Notes under the pieces: model-generated
Databases searched by the model: none
Told to the model about the DNA's origin: nothing
Seen by the model: the letters and a program-made list of their open reading frames with translations, nothing else
Translations under genes and position numbers: made by a program
Part shown: piece by piece, positions 54,341 to 64,000 of the stretch
Layout of the letters: each line of letters opens with the position of its first letter
How positions within the stretch are numbered: the first letter of the stretch is position 1
From: Streptomyces sp. TRM70350
Lineage (GTDB): Bacteria > Actinomycetota > Actinomycetes > Streptomycetales > Streptomycetaceae
Assembly: GCF_019219825.1 (NCBI RefSeq)
Contig: NZ_JAHUXH010000002.1
Span: forward strand, 124,001 to 188,000
Direction of reading: 5' to 3'
DNA length: 64,000 nucleotides

Positions 54341-55297
54341 TTGAGCCAGAGTCGACACGTCCCGGTGATGCTCCAGCGGTGCCTGGACCTGTTGGCACCC
54401 GCGCTGGAGCGGCCCGGAGCCGTGGTCGTCGACTGCACGCTCGGCCTCGGCGGCCACAGCGAGGCGCTGCTCGCGCGCTTCCCCGAGGCCCGCCTCGTCG
54501 CCCTCGACCGGGACAAGGAGGCGCTGCGCCTGTCCGGCGAGCGGCTCGCGCCGTACGGGGAGCGCGCCACCCTGGTGCACGCCGTGTACGACGAGCTGCC
54601 GGAGGTGCTGGACCGGCTCGGCATCGCGCGCGTGCAGGGTGTGCTGTTCGACCTCGGGGTCTCCTCCATGCAGCTCGACGAGGCCGACCGGGGTTTCGCC
54701 TACGCGCAGGACGCCCCCCTCGACATGCGCATGGACCAGACCACCGGCATCAGCGCCGCCGAGGTCCTCAACACCTACCCGGCCGGTGAGCTGGTGCGGA
54801 TCCTGCGCGCGTACGGCGAGGAGAAGCAGGCCAAGCGCATCGTGGCCGCGATCGTGCGCGAGCGCGAGAAGGAGCCGTTCAGCACCAGCGCGCGGCTCGT
54901 GGAGCTGATCCGGGACGCGCTGCCGCAGGCCGCCAAGCGCACCGGCGGCAACCCGGCCAAGCGCACCTTCCAGGCCCTGCGCATCGAGGTCAACGGTGAG
55001 CTGTCCGTGCTGGAGCGGGCGATCCCGGCGGCGGTGAAGGCGCTGGACGTGGGCGGGCGGATCGCCGTCCTGTCGTACCACTCGCTGGAGGACCGGCTGG
55101 TCAAGCAGGTGTTCGCGGCGGGCGCCGCCAGTACCGCGCCGCCCGGGCTGCCGGTGGTGCCGGAGCAGTACCAGCCCCGGCTCAAGCTGCTCACCCGCGG
55201 TGCCGAACTTCCCACCGAGGAAGAGGTCGCCGAGAACCGCCGTGCGGCCCCGGCACGACTGCGCGGGGCGCAGCGGATCAGGGAGGACGTCGAGTGA
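54341..55297 (+). CDS. rsmH: 16S rRNA m4C1402 methyltransferase RsmH
   Basis: 318 residues, TTG 54341 with GAGAGGG upstream. Motifs: [18 protein letters not shown]-binding [60 protein letters not shown] and [16 protein letters not shown]. It N4-methylates C1402 of 16S rRNA in the decoding centre. First gene of the dcw operon here. ftsL follows after 63 bp. Confidence 0.97.
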   Translation: MSQSRHVPVMLQRCLDLLAPALERPGAVVVDCTLGLGGHSEALLARFPEARLVALDRDKEALRLSGERLAPYGERATLVHAVYDELPEVLDRLGIARVQGVLFDLGVSSMQLDEADRGFAYAQDAPLDMRMDQTTGISAAEVLNTYPAGELVRILRAYGEEKQAKRIVAAIVREREKEPFSTSARLVELIRDALPQAAKRTGGNPAKRTFQALRIEVNGELSVLERAIPAAVKALDVGGRIAVLSYHSLEDRLVKQVFAAGAASTAPPGLPVVPEQYQPRLKLLTRGAELPTEEEVAENRRAAPARLRGAQRIREDVE

Positions 55298-55360
55298 GGC
55301 AGCCGACGGGCGGGGGCTCGGTTGGAGAACCGAACCCACGCAGGGGAGGGTGGAGGGTGA

Positions 55361-55963
55361 GTGAGTAGGAAACCCGAACTGAGGGGGAGGGCCGCGCGGC
55401 TCGCGCAGCTCTTGCCGAGCGGACGGCGACAGGCCGCCCGGACGCCCTTCGTCCTCCTCGTCGTCCTGCTCCTCGGCGGCGGCCTCATCGGCCTGCTCCT
55501 GCTGAACTCGGCGCTCAGCGAAGGGTCGTTCCAACTCGACGACCTGCAGAAGGAGACCAAGAACCTCACCGACGAGGAACAGGCCCTCCAGCGCGACATC
55601 GACGCCTACTCCGCCCCCGAGGCACTCCAGCGCCGCGCCCGCGAACTGGGCATGGTTCCCGGCTCGGACCCCGCCTTCCTCAACCCCGACGGCACCGTCA
55701 AGGGCGTCCCGTCCCCCGCCGACGCCGAACCGGCCTCCGACCGCCGCCCCCTCGTCCTCGCCCCCGAGGCGATGTCCACCGCAGCCGTGCCCATCCCCTC
55801 CGAGGCCATTGCCTCCGCGGCCCTCCCCTCCGTGCACCCGCCCGCCACACCGGCCGCCCCCACCCCCGCCCCGGCCACCCCCACGGCCTCCACCCCCACC
55901 TCCACCCCCCGCCCGCTCGCCAGCCCGCCCGCCCCCCTCCCGACCACACCCCCCGGCAGGTGA
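55361..55963 (+). CDS. ftsL: FtsL-like septum formation protein
   Basis: 200 residues, GTG 55361 after GGAGGGTGGAGG. Short basic cytoplasmic N-terminus, one membrane helix at about 30-49 (FVLLVVLLLGGGLIGLLLLN), then an extracellular leucine-zipper-like segment (LDDLQKETKNLTDEEQALQR) and the conserved ALQRRARELGMVPG block. The last 80 residues are an unusually long Pro/Ala/Thr-rich tail. It bridges FtsQ/DivIC and FtsI/FtsW in the divisome. The position between rsmH and ftsI fixes the assignment. Confidence 0.93.
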   Translation: MSRKPELRGRAARLAQLLPSGRRQAARTPFVLLVVLLLGGGLIGLLLLNSALSEGSFQLDDLQKETKNLTDEEQALQRDIDAYSAPEALQRRARELGMVPGSDPAFLNPDGTVKGVPSPADAEPASDRRPLVLAPEAMSTAAVPIPSEAIASAALPSVHPPATPAAPTPAPATPTASTPTSTPRPLASPPAPLPTTPPGR

Positions 55964-57927
55964 CGGAAGTGACCGACAGGGAATCGCCGCGTCGCCGCGT
56001 GCCCGGACCCGCGCGGCCCGATCGCTCCGGCGGCCGGCGGCGCCCCGGCCCCGGCGCCCGCCCGGCCCGCCGCCCCGCCCCGCCCCGTGCGGCGGATCCG
56101 CGCGCGATCCGGCTCGGCAGCCCCCGCCCCCGGCTGCGCATGATCGGCTTCGCGCTGACCCTTGTCCTGCTGGTCTTCGTCGTACGACTGCTCCAGGTGC
56201 AGGCCGTCGACGCGAGCGCCTACGCCGCCAAGGCCGAGCGGAACCGCTACGTCGTGCACACCCTCGCCGCCCAGCGCGGCGAGATCACCGACCGCACCGG
56301 CGTGGCCCTGGCGACCAGTGTCGACGCGTACGACATCACCGCCGACCCCACGCTGTTCACCCGCGAGCAGCTGAAGATCGACGACGGGCCCGAGCAGGCG
56401 GCGGCCCTGCTCGCGCCGATCCTCGGCAAGGACCAGGGAGAGCTCGTCGCCAAGCTCCGGCCCGAGGACAGCACGCTCCGCTACGTCAAGCTCGCCGGGC
56501 GGCAGACACCGCAGGTCTGGAAGCAGATCAAGGACCTGAGGACCGCGCTCGCCACCAAGGCGCAGACCGACCAGAGCACCGTCAACGTCCTCGCCGGCGT
56601 CCTCGCCGAACCCAGCAGCAAGCGCGTGTACCCCAACGGCGATCTGGCCGCCGGGATACTGGGCTGGGTCAACGCCGACGGCGAGGGCGGCGGCGGCATC
56701 GAGCAGCAGCTGAACGAGGAGCTGGCCGGCGAGGACGGCAAGATCCGCTACGCCCAGTCCGGCGGCCTGCAGGTGCCGACCGTCGGCTCCACCGAGACGC
56801 CCGCGGTGCCCGGCTCCGACATCGAGCTGACCATCGACCGCGACATCCAGTGGGCCGCGCAGAACGCCATCGCCGAGCAGGTGGAGAAGTCCGAGGCGGA
56901 CCGCGGCTATGTGATCGTCCAGGACGCCCGCACCGGCGAGATCCTCGCCATGGCCAACTCGCCCGGCTTCGACCCCAACGACCTGACCAAGGCAGACGCG
57001 TCCGCCATGGGCAACGCGGCCCTCCAGGACGCCTACGAGCCCGGCTCCACCGCCAAGGTCATGTCGATGGCCGCAGTGCTGGAGGAGAACGTCGCCACCC
57101 CGCTGACGCACGTCACCGTGCCCAACCGGCTGCACCGCGGCGACCGGCTGTTCCAGGACGACATCGACCACCCGACCTGGTATCTGACCCTCAACGGCGT
57201 GCTCGCCAAGTCCAGCAACATCGGCACCATCCTGGCCACCGGACAGCTCGGCAAGACGCAGGCCGAGGCCAACCGGGTGCTCTACACGTACCTGCGCAAG
57301 TTCGGCATCGGCGGCTACACCGGGCTGGGCTTCCCCGGCGAGACCAAGGGCATCCTCGCGCCGCCGGACCAGTGGTCGACGTCGCAGCAGTACACGATTC
57401 CTTTCGGCCAGGGCGTGTCCATCAACGCGATGCAGGCGGCCTCCGTGTACTCGACCATCGCCAACGGCGGCGTACGCGTCGAACCCACGCTCGTACGCGG
57501 CACGAAGGGACCGGACGGACGCTTCACACCCGCCCCCGAGCCCGAGAAGACGCGGGTGGTGAGCGAGAAGACGGCCAAGACACTCGCCCGCATGCTGGAG
57601 TCGGTGGTCGACGACGAGGAGGGCACCGGCACCAAGGCGCGCATCCCCGGCTACCGGGTCGCGGGCAAGACGGGCACCGCGAACCGCGTGGATCCGGCCA
57701 CCGGCAGGTACCGCGGCTACACCTCGTCGTTCGCCGGATTCGCACCCGCGGACAAGCCGCGCGTCACCGTCTACTGCGCGATCCAGAACGCCACCAAGGG
57801 CAGCTACTTCGGCGGCCAGATCTGTGGACCCGTCTACAAGCAGGTGATGGAGTTCGCCCTGAAGACCCTCCAGGTCCCGCCGACCGGAGCGAAGCCCGCG
57901 CACCTGCCGGTCACCTTCAAACCCTGA
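55960..57927 (+). CDS. ftsI: Septal peptidoglycan transpeptidase FtsI (PBP3)
   Basis: 655 residues, GTG 55960 overlapping the ftsL stop (GTGA); GTG 55969 is the alternative. An Arg/Pro-rich cytoplasmic tail of about 55 residues precedes one membrane helix (MIGFALTLVLLVFVVRLLQ). The PBP dimer domain begins at QRGEITDRTGVALATSVDAY. The transpeptidase has SxxK in EPGSTAKVMSM (Ser about 363), SxN in AKSSNIG (about 418) and KTG in VAGKTGTAN (about 570). No PASTA domain. It cross-links septal peptidoglycan with FtsW. Confidence 0.97.
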   Translation: MTEVTDRESPRRRVPGPARPDRSGGRRRPGPGARPARRPAPPRAADPRAIRLGSPRPRLRMIGFALTLVLLVFVVRLLQVQAVDASAYAAKAERNRYVVHTLAAQRGEITDRTGVALATSVDAYDITADPTLFTREQLKIDDGPEQAAALLAPILGKDQGELVAKLRPEDSTLRYVKLAGRQTPQVWKQIKDLRTALATKAQTDQSTVNVLAGVLAEPSSKRVYPNGDLAAGILGWVNADGEGGGGIEQQLNEELAGEDGKIRYAQSGGLQVPTVGSTETPAVPGSDIELTIDRDIQWAAQNAIAEQVEKSEADRGYVIVQDARTGEILAMANSPGFDPNDLTKADASAMGNAALQDAYEPGSTAKVMSMAAVLEENVATPLTHVTVPNRLHRGDRLFQDDIDHPTWYLTLNGVLAKSSNIGTILATGQLGKTQAEANRVLYTYLRKFGIGGYTGLGFPGETKGILAPPDQWSTSQQYTIPFGQGVSINAMQAASVYSTIANGGVRVEPTLVRGTKGPDGRFTPAPEPEKTRVVSEKTAKTLARMLESVVDDEEGTGTKARIPGYRVAGKTGTANRVDPATGRYRGYTSSFAGFAPADKPRVTVYCAIQNATKGSYFGGQICGPVYKQVMEFALKTLQVPPTGAKPAHLPVTFKP

Positions 57928-57982
57928 TCAGCACCGAGCCGACAGGGCCCTGCGTCCGCAGAACCCCCGATCAGCACCGAGC
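57926..57982 (+). repeat. Spaced 14-bp repeat at the ftsI stop codon
   Basis: GATCAGCACCGAGC occurs at 57926-57939, its first two bases being the end of the ftsI TGA, and again at 57969-57982. Spacing 43 bp. Both copies are followed by C/A-rich sequence. Confidence 0.85.
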
Positions 57983-58132
57983 ACCCAGGAACCATCCGTG
58001 ACAACGATCACCCCCGATCCCGGGAACCAGAGCACCCCCCGCCCCTCGCTTCGCTCCGGAGCGGGTGCGCCCGGTACGCTCACCGCCGTGCCACACGCTG
58101 ATCAGTCCCACATCACCCAGAAGGACGTTCCC

Positions 58133-59653
58133 GTGACATATCCGGGACCGCCCCGGCCGGAACGGGCCTCCGCCACACCCCTCGCGGACCTCGCCGACCA
58201 GCTGGGTGTCACCGCCCCGGAGCGGGCCGCCGAGGTCACGGGCATCACCCATGACTCGCGCGCCGTTCGCCCCGGCGACCTGTACGCCGCCCTGCCCGGC
58301 GCCCGCGCGCACGGCGCCGACTTCGTCACCCAGGCCGTCGGCCTCGGCGCCGCCGCCGTACTGACCGACCCGGCCGGCACCGAACGCGCCGCCGCAACGG
58401 GCCTTCCGGTGCTCACCGTCGACGACCCGCGCGCGCGGATGGGCGAGCTGGCGGCGACGATCTACGACCACCCCGGCCGCGAGCTGCTCCAGATCGGCAT
58501 CACCGGCACCTCCGGCAAGACCACCACCGCCTATCTCATCGAGGGCGGCCTGAAGACCGGCCGGTCCGCCGGGCTGATCGGCACGGTCGAGACCCGGATC
58601 GGTGACGAGCGCATCAAGTCCGAGCGCACCACCCCCGAAGCCACCGACCTGCAGGCCCTGTTCGCGGTGATGCGCGAGCGCGGGGTCGAGGCGGTCGCCA
58701 TGGAGGTCTCCAGCCACGCGCTGGTCCTCGGCCGGGTCGACGGCTGCGTCTTCGATGTCGCCGTCTTCACCAACCTCAGCCCGGAACACATGGAGTTCCA
58801 CTCCGACATGGAGGACTACTTCCGGGCCAAGGCGCAGCTGTTCACGCCGAAACGCAGCAAACTCGGCGTGGTCAACATCGACGACGAGTACGGCCGCAGG
58901 CTCGCCCGCGAGGCCACCGTCCCGGTCGTCACCTACTCCGCCGAGGGCCACCCGGACGCCGACTGGCGTGCCGAGGACGTCGAGGTCGGCCCGCTGGACT
59001 CGCCGTTCACCGTGCTCGGCCCCAAGGGCGAGCGGATCAGCGCCAGGTCGCCGCTGCCGGGCCCCTTCAACGTGGCGAACACCCTCGCCGCGATCGTCGC
59101 CCTCGCCGCCGCCGGCCTCGATGCGCAGACCGCCGCCGACGGCATCGCCGCCGTGCCGGGCGTGCCGGGCCGGCTGGAGCGTGTCGACGCCGGTCAGGAC
59201 TACCTCGCGGTCGTCGACTACGCCCACAAGACGGACGCCGTCGAGTCCGTCCTCAAGGCGCTGCGCAAGGTCACCAAGGGCCGGCTGCATGTCGTGCTCG
59301 GGTGCGGCGGTGACCGGGACATCACCAAGCGGGGCCCGATGGGCGCCGCCGCGGCCCGGCTCTCCGACACGGCCGTACTGACCTCGGACAACCCCCGCTC
59401 CGAGGACCCGCTCGCGATCCTCGCCACCATGCTGCAGGGCGCGGCGACGGTGCCCGCGCACGAACGCGGCGAGGTGGTGCTCTTCGAGGACCGGGCCGCC
59501 GCCATCGCCGCCGCCGTCGACCGGGCCCGGCCCGGGGACACGGTGCTGGTCGCGGGCAAGGGCCACGAGCAGGGCCAGGACATCGCCGGGGTGGTCCGTC
59601 CGTTCGACGACCGCCAGGTGCTGCGCGAAGCAATCCGGAAAACCCAGGGATGA
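58133..59653 (+). CDS. murE: UDP-MurNAc-tripeptide synthetase MurE
   Basis: 506 residues with GTG 58133, which has AAGGA 7 nt upstream. GTG 58088, 7 nt after TACGCT, and GTG 57998 are in frame and possible. Motifs: GITHDSRAVRPGDLYAALPG, ATP loop GITGTSGKTTTAYLIEGG, ERTTPEATDLQALFAVMRER, EVSSHALVLGRVDG, NVANTLAAIVALAAAG, VDYAHKTDAVESVL and the amino-acid-specificity loop DNPRSEDP. DNPR is the DAP-type motif; Streptomyces walls contain LL-DAP. It adds DAP to UDP-MurNAc-L-Ala-D-Glu. Confidence 0.95.
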   Translation: MTYPGPPRPERASATPLADLADQLGVTAPERAAEVTGITHDSRAVRPGDLYAALPGARAHGADFVTQAVGLGAAAVLTDPAGTERAAATGLPVLTVDDPRARMGELAATIYDHPGRELLQIGITGTSGKTTTAYLIEGGLKTGRSAGLIGTVETRIGDERIKSERTTPEATDLQALFAVMRERGVEAVAMEVSSHALVLGRVDGCVFDVAVFTNLSPEHMEFHSDMEDYFRAKAQLFTPKRSKLGVVNIDDEYGRRLAREATVPVVTYSAEGHPDADWRAEDVEVGPLDSPFTVLGPKGERISARSPLPGPFNVANTLAAIVALAAAGLDAQTAADGIAAVPGVPGRLERVDAGQDYLAVVDYAHKTDAVESVLKALRKVTKGRLHVVLGCGGDRDITKRGPMGAAAARLSDTAVLTSDNPRSEDPLAILATMLQGAATVPAHERGEVVLFEDRAAAIAAAVDRARPGDTVLVAGKGHEQGQDIAGVVRPFDDRQVLREAIRKTQG

Positions 59654-59681
59654 AAATCCGTAAAAAGACCCAGGGGATGAA
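59632..59681 (+). repeat. Imperfect tandem duplication of the murE 3' end
   Basis: AATCCGGAAAACCCAGGGAT plus GAA (59632-59654, containing the murE TGA) is followed by AATCCGTAAAAAGACCCAGG plus GGATGAA (59655-59681). The second copy differs by short insertions and now supplies the AGGGG sequence upstream of murF. Confidence 0.85.
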
Positions 59682-59684
59682 CTT

Positions 59685-61100
59685 GTGATCGCCCTCTCTC
59701 TCGCCGAGATCGCGGAAGTCGTCGGCGGGCAGACGCACGACATACCGGATCCGTCGGTGCAGGTGACCGGACCGGTCGTCCGGGACTCCCGCGAGGTAGC
59801 GCCCGGCAGCCTGTTCGCCGCCTTCGTCGGCGAACGCGTGGACGGCCACGACTTCGCGGCACAGGTCGTCGGGGCGGGCGCGGTCGCGGTGCTCGCGTCG
59901 CGCCCCGTCGGCGTGCCCGCGATCGTCGTGGACGACGTCCCGGCGGCCCTCGGCGCCCTCGCCCGGCACGTCGTGCGCAAGCTCGGCGCCACCCTCGTGG
60001 CGCTCACCGGCTCCGCGGGCAAGACCAGCACCAAGGACCTGATCGCGCAGGTGCTCCGGCGCAAGGCGCCGACGGTCTGGACGCCCGGATCGTTCAACAA
60101 CGAGATCGGGCTGCCGCTGACCGCGCTCAGCGCCACCGAGGACACCCGGTTCCTGGTGCTGGAGATGGGCGCGCGCGGCATCGGCCACATCCGGTACCTC
60201 ACCAACCTGACGCCCCCGAGGATCGGCCTGGTGCTCAACGTCGGCACCGCGCACATCGGCGAGTTCGGCGGCCGCGAGCAGATCGCGCAGGCCAAGGGCG
60301 AGCTCGTCGAGGCGCTTCCGCCGGCGGAGGAGGGCGGGGCGGCGATCCTCAACGCCGACGATCCCTTCGTACGCGCCATGGCGTCGCGTACGAAGGCGAA
60401 GGTGGTCCTCTTCGGAGAGACCGACGAAGCGGACGTACGCGCCGAGAACGTCCGACTCACGGACGGCGGGCAGCCCTCCTTCACCCTTCACACACCCTCC
60501 GGGTGCGGTGATGTGACCATGCGCCTGTACGGTGAGCACCACGTGTCGAACGCGCTCGCCGCGGCCGCCGTCGCCCATGAGCTGGGCATGTCCGCGGAAG
60601 AGATCGCCACCGCGCTCTCCGAGGCGGGCTCCCTCTCCCGCTGGCGTATGGAGGTCACCGAGCGCCCGGACGGCGTGACGGTCGTCAACGACGCCTACAA
60701 CGCGAACCCCGAGTCCATGCGGGCCGCCCTGCGCGCCCTGGTGGCCATGGCCAAGGGGCGTCGTACGTGGGCGGTGCTCGGCAAGATGGCCGAGCTCGGG
60801 GACGAGGCGCTCGCCGAGCACGACGCGGTCGGACGGCTCGCCGTCCGGCTCAACGTCAGCAAGCTCGTCGCGGTCGGGGGCAGGGAAGCCGCCTGGCTGC
60901 AACTGGGCGCATATAACGAGGGTTCGTGGGGTGAGGAGTCGGTGCACGTGTCCGACGCACAGGCGGCGGTCGACCTGTTGCGCAGCGAGTTGCGCCCGGG
61001 GGACGTCGTACTCGTGAAGGCGTCCCGTTCGGTCGGGCTCGAGCGCGTTGCCCAGGCGCTGCTCGAGACCGGTGCCGAGGGTGAGGTTGCCGCCCGATGA
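59685..61100 (+). CDS. murF: UDP-MurNAc-tripeptide--D-Ala-D-Ala ligase MurF
   Basis: 471 residues, GTG 59685 with AGGGG about 9 nt upstream. Motifs: [23 protein letters not shown] loop [84 protein letters not shown] and [20 protein letters not shown]. It completes the UDP-MurNAc-pentapeptide in the cytoplasm. The stop overlaps the mraY start (ATGA). Confidence 0.97.
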   Translation: MIALSLAEIAEVVGGQTHDIPDPSVQVTGPVVRDSREVAPGSLFAAFVGERVDGHDFAAQVVGAGAVAVLASRPVGVPAIVVDDVPAALGALARHVVRKLGATLVALTGSAGKTSTKDLIAQVLRRKAPTVWTPGSFNNEIGLPLTALSATEDTRFLVLEMGARGIGHIRYLTNLTPPRIGLVLNVGTAHIGEFGGREQIAQAKGELVEALPPAEEGGAAILNADDPFVRAMASRTKAKVVLFGETDEADVRAENVRLTDGGQPSFTLHTPSGCGDVTMRLYGEHHVSNALAAAAVAHELGMSAEEIATALSEAGSLSRWRMEVTERPDGVTVVNDAYNANPESMRAALRALVAMAKGRRTWAVLGKMAELGDEALAEHDAVGRLAVRLNVSKLVAVGGREAAWLQLGAYNEGSWGEESVHVSDAQAAVDLLRSELRPGDVVLVKASRSVGLERVAQALLETGAEGEVAAR

Positions 61101-62170
61101 TGAAGCAGATCCTGTTCGCAGGAGTCATTGGCCTCTTCCTGACGCTGATCGGCACCCCGCTGCTGATCAAACTCCTGGCCCGCAAGGGCTACGGCCAGTA
61201 CATCCGCGACGACGGCCCGCGCGAGCACCACAGCAAGCGCGGGACGCCGACCATGGGCGGTATCGCCTTCATCCTGGCGACCATCGCCGCGTACTTCCTG
61301 AGCAAGCTGATCACCGGCTACTCGCCGACCTTCTCGGGTCTGCTGGTGCTCGGGCTGATGGCCGGCATGGGTCTGGTCGGCTTCCTGGACGACTACATCA
61401 AGATCGTCAAGCGGCGTTCGCTGGGTCTGCGGGCCAAGGCGAAGATGGCCGGCCAGCTGATCGTCGGTATCGCCTTCGCGGTGCTGTCGCTGCAGTTCGC
61501 GGACAACCGCGGCAACACCCCGGCCTCCACCAAGCTGTCGTTCATCACCGACTTCGGCTGGACGATCGGCCCGGTGCTGTTCGTGGTCTGGGCGCTGTTC
61601 ATGATCCTCGCGATGTCGAACGGCGTGAACCTCACCGACGGCCTCGACGGCCTCGCCACCGGCGCCTCCGTGCTGGTCTTCGGCGCCTACACGTTCATCG
61701 GCGTCTGGCAGTTCCAGGAGTCCTGCGCCAACGCGCGGACCCTGACCAACCCGGGCGCCTGTTACGAGGTACGGGATCCGCTCGACCTCGCGGTGGTCGC
61801 CTCCGCGCTGATGGGCGCCTGCCTCGGCTTCCTGTGGTGGAACACCTCGCCCGCCAAGATCTTCATGGGTGACACCGGTTCGCTGGCGCTCGGCGGTGTG
61901 CTCGCCGGTCTGGCCATCTGCTCCCGCACCGAGCTGCTGCTGGCCATCCTCGGCGGTCTGTTCGTGCTGATCACCATGTCGGTGGTCATCCAGGTCGGCT
62001 CGTTCCGCATGACCGGCAAGCGCGTCTTCCGGATGGCGCCACTCCAGCACCACTTCGAACTCAAGGGCTGGTCCGAAGTCCTTGTCGTGGTCCGCTTCTG
62101 GATCATTCAGGGCATCTGTGTGATTGTCGGACTGGGCCTCTTCTACGCGGGATGGGCAGCGGAAAAGTGA
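61097..62170 (+). CDS. mraY: Phospho-MurNAc-pentapeptide translocase MraY
   Basis: 357 residues with about ten membrane helices. Catalytic and substrate motifs: [39 protein letters not shown] (Asp-Asp), [35 protein letters not shown] and [15 protein letters not shown] (His motif). It transfers phospho-MurNAc-pentapeptide to undecaprenyl phosphate giving lipid I. Overlaps both neighbours, so tightly coupled. Confidence 0.98.
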   Translation: MMKQILFAGVIGLFLTLIGTPLLIKLLARKGYGQYIRDDGPREHHSKRGTPTMGGIAFILATIAAYFLSKLITGYSPTFSGLLVLGLMAGMGLVGFLDDYIKIVKRRSLGLRAKAKMAGQLIVGIAFAVLSLQFADNRGNTPASTKLSFITDFGWTIGPVLFVVWALFMILAMSNGVNLTDGLDGLATGASVLVFGAYTFIGVWQFQESCANARTLTNPGACYEVRDPLDLAVVASALMGACLGFLWWNTSPAKIFMGDTGSLALGGVLAGLAICSRTELLLAILGGLFVLITMSVVIQVGSFRMTGKRVFRMAPLQHHFELKGWSEVLVVVRFWIIQGICVIVGLGLFYAGWAAEK

Positions 62171-63591
62171 CCTCCACGGTGTCCTCGATGGTCAAGGGCA
62201 AGCACGTCACCGTCGCCGGGCTCGGCGTCTCCGGCGTCCCGGCGGCCAAGGTCCTGCACGGCCTCGGCGCCCACGTCACCGTCGTCAACGACGGCGCCGA
62301 CGAACGCGCCCGGGCCCAGGCCGCCGAACTGGAGGCGCTCGGCGTCACCGTCCGCCTCGGCGACGGGGCGACCCTGCCCGAGGGCACCGATCTGATCGTC
62401 ACCGCGCCGGGCTGGAAGCCGGACAAGCCGCTGTTCACGGCGGCCCGTGAGGCCGGTCTGGAGATCTGGGGCGACGTCGAGCTGGCGTGGCGGCTGCGCG
62501 GCCCGGACGCGGCGCCCTGGCTGTGCGTGACCGGCACCAACGGCAAGACGACCACCGTCCAGATGCTGGCCTCGATGCTGCACGCGGCCGGGCTGCGCAC
62601 CGCCGCCGTCGGCAACATCGGCGTCTCGCTGCTGGACGCGGTGCTCGGCGAGGAGCGCTACGACGTCCTCGCCGTCGAGCTGTCCAGCTACCAGCTCCAC
62701 TGGGCGCCCTCCCTGCGCGCCCACTCCGCCGCCGTGCTGAACCTCGCCCCCGACCACCTCGACTGGCACGGCTCCATGGAGGCGTACGCCGCCGACAAGG
62801 GCCGTGTCTACGAAGGGAATCGCGTCGCCTGCGTGTACAACGCGGCCGACAAGGCCACCGAGGAGCTGGTGCGGGCCGCGGACGTCGAGGAGGGCTGCCG
62901 GGCCATCGGCTTCACGCTGGGCACGCCGGCGCCGTCCCAACTCGGCGTCGTGGACGGCATCCTGGTCGACCGCGCCTTCGTCGCGGACCGGCACAAGAAC
63001 GCCCAGGAACTCGCCGAGGTCACCGACGTCAACCCGCCGGCCCCGCACAACATCGCCAACGCCCTTGCGGCAGCGGCCCTCGCGCGTGCCTTCGGCGTGC
63101 CCCCCACCGCCGTACGGGACGGGCTGCGGGACTTCACCCCGGACGCCCACCGCATCGCGCTCGTCGGCGACCTGGACGGGGTGGCGTACGTCGACGACTC
63201 CAAGGCCACCAACACCCATGCCGCCGAGGCCTCGTTGGCGGCGTACGACTCGATCGTGTGGATCGCGGGCGGACTGGCCAAGGGCGCCACCTTCGACGAG
63301 CTGGTCGCCAAGTCGGCGAAGCGGCTTCGCGGGGTCGTGCTCATCGGCGCCGACCGTGCCCTGATCCGGGACGCCCTGGCGCGACACGCCCCCGAAGTAC
63401 CCGTCGTCGACCTCGACCGGACCGACACTGGGGCGATGCTCGCGGCTGTCCGCGAGGCACGGCGACTCGCCATCACCGGGGACACGGTGCTCTTGGCACC
63501 TGCCTGTGCCTCTATGGACATGTTCGCCAACTACAACAAGCGAGGAGACGCGTTCGCGGAGGCGGTTCGCGAACTCGGCGCGGGCGCCTGA
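62152..63591 (+). CDS. murD: UDP-MurNAc-L-Ala--D-Glu ligase MurD
   Basis: 479 residues. ATG 62152 overlaps mraY by 19 nt; GTG 62167 (GTGA at the mraY stop) is the alternative. Motifs: [43 protein letters not shown] loop [102 protein letters not shown] and [20 protein letters not shown]. It adds D-Glu to UDP-MurNAc-L-Ala. Confidence 0.97.
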   Translation: MGSGKVTSTVSSMVKGKHVTVAGLGVSGVPAAKVLHGLGAHVTVVNDGADERARAQAAELEALGVTVRLGDGATLPEGTDLIVTAPGWKPDKPLFTAAREAGLEIWGDVELAWRLRGPDAAPWLCVTGTNGKTTTVQMLASMLHAAGLRTAAVGNIGVSLLDAVLGEERYDVLAVELSSYQLHWAPSLRAHSAAVLNLAPDHLDWHGSMEAYAADKGRVYEGNRVACVYNAADKATEELVRAADVEEGCRAIGFTLGTPAPSQLGVVDGILVDRAFVADRHKNAQELAEVTDVNPPAPHNIANALAAAALARAFGVPPTAVRDGLRDFTPDAHRIALVGDLDGVAYVDDSKATNTHAAEASLAAYDSIVWIAGGLAKGATFDELVAKSAKRLRGVVLIGADRALIRDALARHAPEVPVVDLDRTDTGAMLAAVREARRLAITGDTVLLAPACASMDMFANYNKRGDAFAEAVRELGAGA

Positions 63592-63695
63592 CGGAGGGTC
63601 TCGGCCACGGCGGGTGCTGTGGGACCCATGGAGGGACGGGTGACTCGGATGTGGCTCGGGTTTGGTCGGCGGCTGCCCGCCGGGGGGAGCCGGTG

Positions 63696-64000
63696 ATGTC
63701 CGGCAGCCGGACAGGACGTCCTCCGGTCCCGCGGACCGTCCGCGCGCCCGCCGCCCCCCGGCCGCCGCGCGAGAACCCCTTCGTACGGTTCTCCACACGC
63801 GCGCGGAGGGCGTGGGACCGGCCACTGACGGCGTACTACCTCATCCTCGGCGGCAGCCTGCTGATCACCGTGCTGGGCCTGGTGATGGTCTACTCGGCCT
63901 CGCAGATCACCGCGCTGCAGATGTCCCTGCCGGGGTCGTACTTCTTCCGCAAGCAGATGCTGGCCGCCGTCATCGGCGCGGTGCTGCTGTACGCCGCCTC
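63696..64000 (+). CDS. ftsW: Septal peptidoglycan polymerase FtsW, N-terminal part (runs off window)
   Basis: The frame is open from ATG 63696 to the window edge (101 codons). GGGGGGAG precedes it; GTG 63693 is also possible. A basic Pro/Arg-rich cytoplasmic tail (TGRPPVPRTVRAPAAPRPPR) leads to membrane helix 1 (YYLILGGSLLITVLGLVMVY) and the SEDS opening SASQITALQMSLPGSYFFRK, QMLAAVIGAVLLYAA. SEDS glycosyltransferase that polymerises septal glycan with FtsI. Its place after murD is the canonical one. Confidence 0.93.
   Translation, partial: MSGSRTGRPPVPRTVRAPAAPRPPRENPFVRFSTRARRAWDRPLTAYYLILGGSLLITVLGLVMVYSASQITALQMSLPGSYFFRKQMLAAVIGAVLLYAA

Overview
The window is a GC-rich (roughly 70% or more) actinobacterial chromosome segment, almost certainly Streptomyces or a close relative. 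The evidence is third-position G/C codon use, GTG and TTG starts, many genes with no ribosome binding site, a MacRS-type two-component pair, an Rv2175c-type DNA-binding protein, a class II DAHP synthase and the cell-division/wall (dcw) cluster in actinobacterial order. It is core chromosome: I see no IS element, prophage, integrase, tRNA, rRNA or CRISPR array. Identifications come from reading motifs and from remembered family features; no database search was run.

Layout. 1-3600: two NlpC/P60 peptidoglycan hydrolases, a zinc-metalloprotease-like lipoprotein, then about 520 bp of degenerate tandem repeats. 3500-6961: a UvrA-like ABC protein, a small AraC-type regulator and a VOC protein, with the same promoter/operator sequence in front of the first and third. 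6930-12943: GT87 mannosyltransferase, divergent PimB'-like GT4, FadD15-like acyl-CoA ligase, metallophosphoesterase and SRPBCC protein. 13065-18489: ArsA-like ATPase with a triplicated 3' end, DUF5304 protein, ROK glucokinase, EEP nuclease family protein, a membrane protein and an alpha/beta hydrolase. 18638-23589: PlsC acyltransferase, macS-macR, pfkA and a D-2-hydroxyacid dehydrogenase. 23541-27027: fused anthranilate synthase with a Trp-Trp-Trp leader peptide, divergent from DAHP synthase. 27120-29653: iron box, bacterioferritin-associated ferredoxin, bacterioferritin, sulfite-oxidase-like enzyme and endonuclease IV.

29688-38045: PASTA Ser/Thr kinase, TPP riboswitch-thiO-thiS-thiG, FAD oxidoreductase, Rv2175c-type protein, thiE and metF. 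38102-47387: Tyr/Gln-rich membrane protein, CrtI-like oxidoreductase, DUF4126 protein, an ABC ATPase-YhgE-TetR operon, a HEPN-family protein and a methyltransferase. 47664-53922: DUF3040 protein, a MoxR-DUF58-transglutaminase operon and a beta-carbonic anhydrase. 54341 to the end: rsmH-ftsL-ftsI-murE-murF-mraY-murD-ftsW (cut by the window edge). mraZ is absent from its usual place.

The block from NlpC/P60 and PimB'/FadD15 through ArsA, PlsC, DAHP synthase, Ser/Thr kinase, Rv2175c and MTHFR to dcw matches a gene order also known in mycobacteria, so many neighbours probably serve envelope assembly together. Two patterns run through the window. First, at least nine genes have short tandem duplications that begin at or span their stop codon. 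Second, about a dozen genes have a -10 hexamer 6-8 nt before the start codon and no Shine-Dalgarno sequence, so they look leaderless.
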